From assembly GCA_964622275.1 (NCBI GenBank), contig CAZUMX010000019.1:1-19188 (forward strand): 19,188 nt of DNA, in the 5' to 3' direction. Numbering within the stretch: the first letter of the stretch is position 1; every line of letters starts with the position of its first letter. This DNA comes from CAYPEZ01 sp964622275. Lineage in GTDB: Bacteria > Patescibacteriota > Minisyncoccia > Phycocordibacterales > UBA6899. The notes beneath the pieces were generated by a model. It saw only the letters and a list, made by a program, of their open reading frames with translations. It did no database searches and was not told where the DNA came from. This document shows positions 14,180-19,188 of the stretch, piece by piece. A program made the position numbers and the translations under genes.

Positions 14180-16936
14180 TCATTTCCTCCGAGACAAGAT
14201 AAGATATTTTGCCCCCTCGACAAGACACACAATCCAAAATGCAGCATAGATCAAATATTCCCACGGAAGCGCTCCTGATAGAGGCGAGAGGTGAAGAAGA
14301 ACTCTGAGAGGTTCAATGACAAAAGCAATAAGGAGCAAAAACACTGAAATCCCAAACGCAAGCCAAAACGGACGATTACTGAATGCCTCTCTCCCCAACG
14401 CACTTCCATGAAGGGTTCGTAGGCACAGTGCAGCAACAAGCGAAGACAGTGAACTCAACAAAAACATCATTGTCCGCACATCTTCAATGGGATACACCTG
14501 TTTTAAGTACTGATAAACCCCGAGTAGTGACGCACCGAGCATAAGCCCCACAAACATCAAAAAACCATAAAGCCGGGGGGTGAGAATGTCACGAAATGTA
14601 TGACTTCGCGGATCACGCGCCATCACATCTCCTTCTTTTGGTTCAAACGCATACGCAAAATTCATCAGTCCCTCTGTCACAATATTTGTCCAAATAATTT
14701 GAGCAGGAAGGAGTGGGAGCTGTAGACCGAGCAACATTGACCCCCCGATGAGAGTGATGTCTCCAAAACTTGTTGAGAGAAGATAGACCACAATTTTTCG
14801 CAGGTTATCAAACATGCGCCTCCCCTCTTCAATCGCACTCACAATCACCCCCATCCCGTTTTCAATAAGGACAAGATCTGCAGATTCTTTGGCTACTTCT
14901 GTACCACTTCCAACGGCGATACCAATGTCTGCTCCACGCAACGTTGGCGCATCGTTAATACCATCACCTGTCATAGCAACAATCTCCCCATGAGACTGAA
15001 GGACTCGAGCAACACGAAGTTTATCTTCAGGGAGCATCCGTGCGAACACGCGAGTGGTTTTTAAATGTGAATAAAGCTCATTATCGGTAAGCCCACGAAG
15101 GTCATTCCCCGTATATACAGGATGTGTGGTTTTTTCATCAATGATCCCTGCGACTTTCGCAATAGCTCGCGCAGTGTCTGGCATATCTCCCGTGACCATC
15201 ATGACTCTCACTCCTGCCTCTCTTGCGGTGTGGATTGCTACTGGCACATCATCACGCACCGGATCATGAAGAGTGATATACCCAGCAAAGGTCAATCCTT
15301 TCGAGAGAAGGATTGACGGGTCTTTTCGAGCGTCAGGAGAAAATTGCTTAAATGACCCTGGAATATACGCAATCCCGATCAGTCTCAGGCCTTCTCTGCT
15401 CGCATGTTCTGCCTCTCGCAAAAAGAGTTCTTCTTCATGTTTATGCTTTAGAACACGGACTCCATGGTCGTGAATGTGTGTTGAGTGACGCAAGAGCTCT
15501 TCAGGCGCACCAGAAAAATACACGAAATGGGCTTCTGAGCCTTTTACACGGTGGAGTGATGCGACAAAACGATGCGCTGAAGAAAAAGGAAGAAAATCGA
15601 CACGTGGAAAATCATGGAAAAGTTCTTTAGGGTGTAAACCTCTCTCGAGACCTGCGAGAACAATAGCGCGCTCAACGGGACGGCCGCGTACAACCCAATC
15701 TTTTAATGCTTCGCCTTCATGCTCAACAAAAGCATCAGATGCAAGCATCGCCATTTGGAGTGTATCTTGTTCGTCATGAATCCTCTCCCCAGGAGAATCT
15801 ATCTCACCAGATTTTCCATCCAGGCGCATCTGGAGCGAACGCAGTGTCACAAGCGAGGATACGCGCATATCTCCTTTTGTCATTGTTCCAGTTTTATCTG
15901 CAAGAATTGTCGTTGTTGAACCTAATATTTCTGCAGAAAGAATATTCCGAACAAGCCCACCACGGCGAAGGATTGCCTCCATCCCCACAGCAAGAACAAC
16001 GGTCACAGCAGCTGGGAGTCCTTCGGGGACGACGGCAATCGCAAGTGCGATCGACACAAGAATAATCTCTTCAATGTTCCCCCCGCGTACTATTCCAACA
16101 TTCACAAGAACGATGATTGTGACAAGAACGAGAAATGCAATTGCACGAGAGAGTCTTGCCACCCTCACCTCAAGTGGAGTTGGGGCGTCTTCTCCTCCGA
16201 GAGATTTTGCGAGAGTTCCCCACGCAGTGTGTTCTCCTACCCGAACAACGATCGCTTTCCCAATACCTCCAACAATTTGTGTCCCAGCAAAGAGCATGTT
16301 GTTTTGCTCGGGAAGTGGTGTCACAGTTGAAAGTGTCTGGGAGACCTTGGCAACCTCTGCCCATTCTCCTGTAAGCGATGATTCATTCACAGCAAGACCT
16401 TGGGCCTCGATGACTCGTGCATCCGCCGAAACTCGCATCCCAGATTCCAGAACGAGTAGATCCCCGACAACAACTTCGCTTGCGGGGATAAATCGCTTTG
16501 TGCCTCCGCGGACAACAGTTGCTGTCTTTGTTTCAGACGACTTAAGTAATGCAAATGCTCTATCCGCACGTTTTTCTTGAGCAATGCTGACAACAAGATT
16601 CACAACAATGGCAAATCCGATGACACTTGCATCGACGTACTCTCGCAAGAATGCGCTGACTGATCCACCAATAAAAAGGATGAGGACTAACGGGCTCCGA
16701 AACTGACGAAAGAGCCTAGAAAACAGGTTCGGTCCCTCGGGCTGAACAAGGATATTTTCTCCAAAACGCTCACGGTGATCTGAAACATCTCCTTCACGTA
16801 GGCCTTTGTGTGCATCAGTATGTAGATCCCGTACAGTACGAGAGACATCGATAAGAGACCAATCTTTTGAAGAACGAAGAGGAAGATTTGGCACAAGGAA
16901 TATTCTACCATGGTATACTGCGTCAATTAGACACAT
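14180..16936 (-). CDS. P-type cation-transporting ATPase (P2 type)
   Basis: A 918-residue ATP-driven cation pump of the Ca2+/H+/Na+ P2 group. From the ATG at 16936 it has a cation-ATPase N domain (about 25-70), the actuator motif SLTGEWAE (187-194), VVPEGLPAAV in M4 (303-312), the phosphorylation site DKTGTMT (347-353), SGAPEELL (475-482), MMVTGDMPDTA (579-589), the hinge MTGDGINDAP (655-664) and about ten membrane helices. M5 reads STSFGDIT and M6 reads WTNIVTEG, where SERCA has NVGE and WVNLVTDG, so ion selectivity is uncertain. The Lys of the usual KGAPE nucleotide motif is Ser. The open frame runs to 17338, but that part is antisense to yqeY and is not used. A GTG at 16894 is an alternative start that fits the likely promoter and gives a more typical N-terminus. 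Confidence 0.93.
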   Translation of the reverse strand: MCLIDAVYHGRIFLVPNLPLRSSKDWSLIDVSRTVRDLHTDAHKGLREGDVSDHRERFGENILVQPEGPNLFSRLFRQFRSPLVLILFIGGSVSAFLREYVDASVIGFAIVVNLVVSIAQEKRADRAFALLKSSETKTATVVRGGTKRFIPASEVVVGDLLVLESGMRVSADARVIEAQGLAVNESSLTGEWAEVAKVSQTLSTVTPLPEQNNMLFAGTQIVGGIGKAIVVRVGEHTAWGTLAKSLGGEDAPTPLEVRVARLSRAIAFLVLVTIIVLVNVGIVRGGNIEEIILVSIALAIAVVPEGLPAAVTVVLAVGMEAILRRGGLVRNILSAEILGSTTTILADKTGTMTKGDMRVSSLVTLRSLQMRLDGKSGEIDSPGERIHDEQDTLQMAMLASDAFVEHEGEALKDWVVRGRPVERAIVLAGLERGLHPKELFHDFPRVDFLPFSSAHRFVASLHRVKGSEAHFVYFSGAPEELLRHSTHIHDHGVRVLKHKHEEELFLREAEHASREGLRLIGIAYIPGSFKQFSPDARKDPSILLSKGLTFAGYITLHDPVRDDVPVAIHTAREAGVRVMMVTGDMPDTARAIAKVAGIIDEKTTHPVYTGNDLRGLTDNELYSHLKTTRVFARMLPEDKLRVARVLQSHGEIVAMTGDGINDAPTLRGADIGIAVGSGTEVAKESADLVLIENGMGVIVSAIEEGRRMFDNLRKIVVYLLSTSFGDITLIGGSMLLGLQLPLLPAQIIWTNIVTEGLMNFAYAFEPKEGDVMARDPRSHTFRDILTPRLYGFLMFVGLMLGASLLGVYQYLKQVYPIEDVRTMMFLLSSLSSLVAALCLRTLHGSALGREAFSNRPFWLAFGISVFLLLIAFVIEPLRVLLHLSPLSGALPWEYLIYAAFWIVCLVEGAKYLILSRRK
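16902..16910 (-). promoter_or_regulatory. Candidate extended -10 promoter for the P-type ATPase
   Basis: Minus strand TGGTAGAAT: a TGn extension and -10 TAGAAT. No good -35 is seen (TTGACG lies 13 bases upstream, too close). It implies a start point near 16895, right at the in-frame GTG at 16894, so it supports that start and a leaderless message. If the ATG at 16936 is used this site is inside the gene. Confidence 0.4.
16911..16919 (+). promoter_or_regulatory. Extended -10 promoter for yqeY
   Basis: Plus strand TGGTATACT: a TGn extension and -10 TATACT (16914-16919), with no clear -35. The predicted start near 16926 is about 24 bases before the yqeY ATG. It is back to back with the ATPase -10 and shares the CCATGG centre (16908-16913). 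Confidence 0.55.
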
Positions 16937-16949
16937 AGCACCTATCCCT

Positions 16950-17402
16950 ATGCTCCACACTGAAATCAAAGAAAAAATAAAAGATGCCATGAGAGCCAAG
17001 GACGCACTCCGACTCGAGGTCCTTCGCGGAATGACCACCGCATTTGTTAACGAGCTTGTATCTATGCGGCGCACACCCCAGGACGTTCTTGAGGATGAAA
17101 AAGCTCTCACGGTGGTGAAGAGGCTCATCAAACAACGTAAAGATTCTATCGAACAGTTCACCAATGGCGGACGACCAGAACTGGCAGAAAAGGAGCACGC
17201 TGAGCTTAAAATTTTGAATGAATTCCTGCCAGAGCAAATGTCTCGAGATGCAATCAAAGTTATTGCAGAAAAGAAAAAGGCAGAGCTTGGTGTGACTGAC
17301 AAGAGCGGTATGGGCAAACTTATGGGAGCAATTATCAAAGAATGTCAGGGTCAGGCTGACGGCGCTGACGTGAAAGCCGTTGTTGAGTCACTGTTTATAT
17401 AA
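16950..17402 (+). CDS. yqeY: GatB/YqeY domain-containing protein
   Basis: A 150-residue YqeY-like protein, the usual length. The family resembles the C-terminal tRNA-binding domain of GatB, but its cell role is not settled. It begins MLHTEIKEKIKDAMRAKD and continues with LRLEVLRGMTTAFVNE, VVKRLIKQRKDSIEQFTNGGR, LAEKEHAELKILNEFLPEQM (the conserved E...(I/L)L..(F/Y)LP block) and a C-terminal GMGKLMGAI followed by GADVKAVVE. The ATG at 16950 is fixed by the family N-terminus; the open frame extends to 16806, antisense to the ATPase gene. No Shine-Dalgarno is visible. It diverges from the ATPase gene with only 13 bases (or 55, with the GTG start) between them. Confidence 0.95.
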   Translation: MLHTEIKEKIKDAMRAKDALRLEVLRGMTTAFVNELVSMRRTPQDVLEDEKALTVVKRLIKQRKDSIEQFTNGGRPELAEKEHAELKILNEFLPEQMSRDAIKVIAEKKKAELGVTDKSGMGKLMGAIIKECQGQADGADVKAVVESLFI

Positions 17403-17431
17403 ACCACTCTTCAGCAGAATGGCGTTCAACT

Positions 17432-17453
17432 GCCCCGGGTTTTCGCTCGGGGT
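17432..17453 (+). terminator. GC-rich hairpin after yqeY, possible terminator
   Basis: GCCCCGGG pairs with CTCGGGGT (two G-T wobbles) around a 6-base loop, 29 bases after the yqeY stop. No T run follows, so it may be an RNA stabilising stem rather than a terminator. It is the only structure seen between yqeY and the next promoter. Confidence 0.4.
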
Positions 17454-17471
17454 TAGCTATATTCCAAAGTA

Positions 17472-17499
17472 TTGTTTTTTATAAATTTCGTGGTATTAT
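17472..17499 (+). promoter_or_regulatory. Promoter of the first clamp-motif orphan gene
   Basis: -35 TTGTTT (17472-17477), 16-base spacer, TGG extension and -10 TATTAT (17494-17499). The predicted start near 17506 gives a leader of about 45 bases with AGGAG at its end. The surrounding sequence is strongly AT-rich. Confidence 0.55.
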
Positions 17500-17550
17500 A
17501 TTTTACAGTCTTTCCCCAATAGTTTTTTGACATCTCACTAGGAGAGAACA

Positions 17551-18171
17551 ATGCGAAGACGCAGAATGCTTCTCAAGAAGCTCATTAAGGTAAGCGGTCT
17601 TGCCTACGACGTAGGCGTAGATCCTGATTACGGCGTGATCTACGTCAAAACCCGCGACTACGTGGGATTTTGCGTAGCCTCATTCAAAGAGCATACCGTG
17701 AGGTGTTTCGCAATTGCGCCAAGAGACAGGGTGCGTGATCGACTCGAGCGTTCAGGAAGAACCTGGCGCGCGACCAAGGATATGCGAAAGCACTTCGCAT
17801 ATGTCGCAAGCACGTATCTTCGAGGCTCCCCCACCAAAAACACTGCCCCAATCATCCTTGAAAGAGGCATGAAGGACAGACGTTATCCTGAAGAAGTGTG
17901 GGAGACACAAGAGAAGAATGTCGCTTCCAAACTTCCCGGAGTGATTCTCCCCTACAAGAGAATCGACGATTGGAGAGGCGACAAGCTCATGTACGCTATC
18001 ATCCCTCCTATTCCTGTTCCAGGGGCAAGAAGGAAGCTTACCGACGAAGATGTGTCAGCTGCGTTCTTTTGGGCGACAGCTTTTGCGGCATGTTTCCCTC
18101 GACCTACTCCTCAAAAAACACGAGGGGGGACCATATTTGCTCCAAAGCAAGTTTCTCTTCCCCTCTATTGA
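17551..18171 (+). CDS. Unknown 206-residue protein ending in a sliding-clamp-binding motif
   Basis: I do not recognise the family. The gene looks real: AGGAG (17540-17544) is 6 bases before the ATG, a promoter lies upstream and a strong terminator follows. The product is very basic at the start (MRRRRMLLKKLIK) and soluble. An N-terminal beta-rich region contains GVIYVKTRDYVGFCVASF (28-45). A basic helical stretch follows (about 58-92), then a proline-rich segment IIPPIPVPGARRK (150-162) and a helix (about 164-181). The last seven residues are QVSLPLY (200-206), which matches the hexapeptide beta-clamp-binding motif QLxLxL and is almost identical to the QLSLPL peptide of Hda. A role at replicating or repaired DNA is inferred from that peptide and the basic charge. 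No nuclease or polymerase motif is seen. Confidence 0.8.
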   Translation: MRRRRMLLKKLIKVSGLAYDVGVDPDYGVIYVKTRDYVGFCVASFKEHTVRCFAIAPRDRVRDRLERSGRTWRATKDMRKHFAYVASTYLRGSPTKNTAPIILERGMKDRRYPEEVWETQEKNVASKLPGVILPYKRIDDWRGDKLMYAIIPPIPVPGARRKLTDEDVSAAFFWATAFAACFPRPTPQKTRGGTIFAPKQVSLPLY

Positions 18172-18180
18172 GCTTTCCCC

Positions 18181-18211
18181 AGGCCCTGCTTCCCGCAGGG
18201 CCTTTCCTTTG
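18181..18211 (+). terminator. Intrinsic terminator between the two orphan genes
   Basis: A 9-base-pair perfect stem (AGGCCCTGC, loop TTCCC, GCAGGGCCT) is followed by TTCCTTT. It sits 9 bases after the stop of the first orphan. The T tract is interrupted by CC, so some read-through into the second gene is possible. Confidence 0.8.
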
Positions 18212-18237
18212 AGATACTCTGATGAGATTGGTGTTGC

Positions 18238-18244
18238 GGAGGAG
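18238..18244 (+). promoter_or_regulatory. Strong ribosome-binding site that fixes a GTG start
   Basis: GGAGGAG, a full Shine-Dalgarno, lies 7 bases before the GTG at 18252. The ATG at 18222, which opens the longer frame, has no such site and would place this sequence inside the gene. The GTG start is therefore preferred. Confidence 0.7.
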
Positions 18245-18251
18245 AACGTTT

Positions 18252-18848
18252 GTGTACAACTTGAAAGAGTTCGTCCCCATAAACCCAGAGCACTTTGTTA
18301 TTGGAAATGAGCATGTGTGGGTCTACCAACACAGACTTGGTGTTATTGTTGCCGCATCGAAAATGTACAAAGCAATTTTTCGCATTGCGTCGGTCCAAGC
18401 GAGGGGCCTGCAATGTCTTTTCGCATACCCTATCGGAAGAGATATCCGCAGAAAGGAATGTCACACGGGCAACGACATCATTATCCCCAGTCGTATTACG
18501 AGTCTCTTGTCAGTGTGCGCATACAAATATGTATCAAGGCTTTCTCTTGAGATTCGCCAACAACTAATTCTCCAATACGCACATGAATGTGTCCCAAATC
18601 GCATTTATCATTCCCCCAATCGAAAAGCACGTGTAATTACGATTTATAGGGGCAACATGTATAGATTTGTGCATCGGATGGGAAAACAGATTTCACTCGA
18701 GATGACCCAAAGCACTCATCGACTCAAAGTTCCCAAAAAAACTGAGGAGTGCCTTAAGGCTTGGGTTGAGTGGTTTCTCAAAGCAGTTCCTACCGAAAGA
18801 CGTATGGTCTCTTCGCCACAACTAGCTCTTTTTGATCAAACACGATAG
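18252..18848 (+). CDS. Unknown 198-residue protein with C-terminal QLALF clamp-binding motif
   Basis: No family is recognised. The GTG at 18252 is chosen for its GGAGGAG site; from the ATG at 18222 it would have 208 residues. It is basic and soluble. The N-terminal part holds HVWVYQHRLGVIVAASK (21-37), similar in pattern to a stretch near the start of the preceding protein. Four cysteines (C55, C70, C89, C113) are too scattered for an obvious zinc site. A helix ECLKAWVEWFLKAVP (166-180) precedes the tail, and QLALF (190-194) lies five residues from the C-terminus. QLALF matches the pentapeptide beta-clamp-binding consensus QL(S/D)LF. The gene follows the other clamp-motif gene behind a terminator and ends in its own terminator. 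No clear promoter is seen (GATACT at 18213-18218 is a weak -10). A replication- or repair-linked role is inferred. Confidence 0.75.
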   Translation: MYNLKEFVPINPEHFVIGNEHVWVYQHRLGVIVAASKMYKAIFRIASVQARGLQCLFAYPIGRDIRRKECHTGNDIIIPSRITSLLSVCAYKYVSRLSLEIRQQLILQYAHECVPNRIYHSPNRKARVITIYRGNMYRFVHRMGKQISLEMTQSTHRLKVPKKTEECLKAWVEWFLKAVPTERRMVSSPQLALFDQTR

Positions 18849-18889
18849 CAGTGCGAGATTGTTTCTTGTCTCACACTGCTATTTTTTTT
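18846..18889 (+). terminator. Intrinsic terminator containing the stop codon of the second orphan
   Basis: TAGCAGTG-C-GAGA pairs with TCTC-A-CACTGCTA (12 pairs, one mismatch) around a 10-base loop, followed by eight T residues. The stop TAG (18846-18848) is the base of the stem. It lies in the 22-base gap between two convergent genes and overlaps the 3' end of the minus-strand gene. It lacks a T run in the minus direction. Confidence 0.9.
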
Positions 18890-19188
18890 AAGACGACACC
18901 AGAAAGATCGGCGACACACAGATCAGCACCTGAAGGGAGTATGGACGTTTTTCGACGACGATCGACGAGAATTCGCTTCACATATGGCGCTGCAACTTCC
19001 ATCGAGCGTAGGGCATCAAGATTATCATCAAGAAATACGCATGCATCTTTGATGTCGTCGAGGTTTTGAGCGAGAAATGGGATGGCATAGGAGCCCTTGT
19101 TGTCATCAGGTGTCACCACTATATCATCAAGGTATTCAAGAACACGCGAGCCAATAATTTTTTTTCGTTGATACTCTGGGAATGTTCG
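18871..19188 (-). CDS. 3' part of a minus-strand gene, possibly HAD-like
   Basis: The frame is open from the right edge of the window to a TGA at 18871-18873 and gives the last 105 residues of a protein whose start is outside. A GTG at 19119 is only an internal codon, since the residues before it (KKIIGSRVLEYLDDIV) look like normal protein. The fragment holds YAIPFLAQNLDDIKDA, then VFLDDNLDALRSMEVAAPYVKRILVDRR and a short tail ending VVLKKIAV. The FLDDN block followed by a helix and a strand ending in ILVDR resembles the motif IV end of HAD-type hydrolases, but motifs I-III would lie outside the window. Function is therefore uncertain. Confidence 0.65.
   Translation of the reverse strand, partial: RTFPEYQRKKIIGSRVLEYLDDIVVTPDDNKGSYAIPFLAQNLDDIKDACVFLDDNLDALRSMEVAAPYVKRILVDRRRKTSILPSGADLCVADLSGVVLKKIAV

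Noticed and set aside
16806..16949. Upstream extension of the yqeY frame
   Set aside because: It is antisense to the ATPase coding region, and the YqeY family N-terminus begins at the ATG at 16950.
16937..17338. Upstream extension of the P-type ATPase frame by 134 codons
   Set aside because: It is antisense to the well-conserved yqeY gene and its Ser/Arg/Leu-rich translation resembles no ATPase N-terminus.
17527..17532. TTGACA as a -35 box before the first orphan gene
   Set aside because: A -10 at the right spacing would fall on the start codon, so no useful transcript would result; the promoter at 17472-17499 fits better.
1..19188. tRNA or rRNA genes, CRISPR arrays, insertion sequences, attachment sites
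   Set aside because: No tRNA-like TTCGA-loop cloverleaf, regularly spaced repeats, transposase signature or terminal inverted repeats were seen. The GTTCGA/TCGAAC element at 12164-12184 is a hairpin, not a tRNA arm.
1..19188. UGA recoded as glycine, as in some CPR lineages
   Set aside because: recR, the GH6 gene, the ATPase and the first orphan gene all end at TGA at family-appropriate lengths.

Overview
The window looks like a chromosomal segment of a bacterium with a small, compact genome, most likely a Candidate Phyla Radiation (Patescibacteria) lineage. The reasons are short intergenic gaps, core genes that mostly lack a visible Shine-Dalgarno sequence, a set of envelope-glycan genes, and several orphan genes. 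TGA serves as a normal stop (for example recR, the GH6 gene and the P-type ATPase gene), so the recoded-UGA CPR lineages are unlikely. The placement is inference; no marker gene here fixes it.

Layout. Positions 1-2403 (+) hold the 3' part of dnaB, then recR, then an unknown gene translationally coupled to recR. Positions 2422-12094 (-) form one long run of six genes: a processive membrane GT2 synthase, a GT-C membrane glycosyltransferase, a GtrA-like flippase, a polyprenyl-phosphate-sugar synthase-like GT2, a very large secreted sugar dehydrogenase-like/PKD/LamG protein, and a membrane-anchored family 6 glycoside hydrolase. A near-consensus promoter at 12255-12283 and a structured leader with a terminator-like hairpin lie in front of this run. 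Next come rplU (-), an insulated 72-residue orphan (+), rmuC and a P-type cation ATPase (-), and divergently yqeY (+). The right end holds two consecutive orphan genes of about 200 codons (+) and the 3' end of a minus-strand gene that leaves the window.

The six minus-strand genes make sense as one surface-glycan locus: a processive synthase makes or starts a chain, a GtrA/GtrB/GT-C-like set adds lipid-linked sugars on the outer face, and a secreted carbohydrate-binding protein plus a beta-1,4-glucanase-type hydrolase act outside the cell. This resembles how bacterial cellulose loci pair a synthase with a cellulase.

The most striking observation is at 17551-18848. Both orphan proteins end in a textbook bacterial sliding-clamp-binding peptide: QVSLPLY at the very C-terminus of the first (compare QLSLPL of Hda) and QLALF near the end of the second. 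They also share a faint N-terminal pattern and a similar C-terminal layout, so they may be diverged duplicates that dock on the DNA clamp. Other points worth attention are a GH6 enzyme missing one conserved catalytic-site aspartate, a back-to-back promoter pair sharing a CCATGG centre between yqeY and the ATPase, and a split in which orphan genes carry strong ribosome-binding sites while core genes do not.
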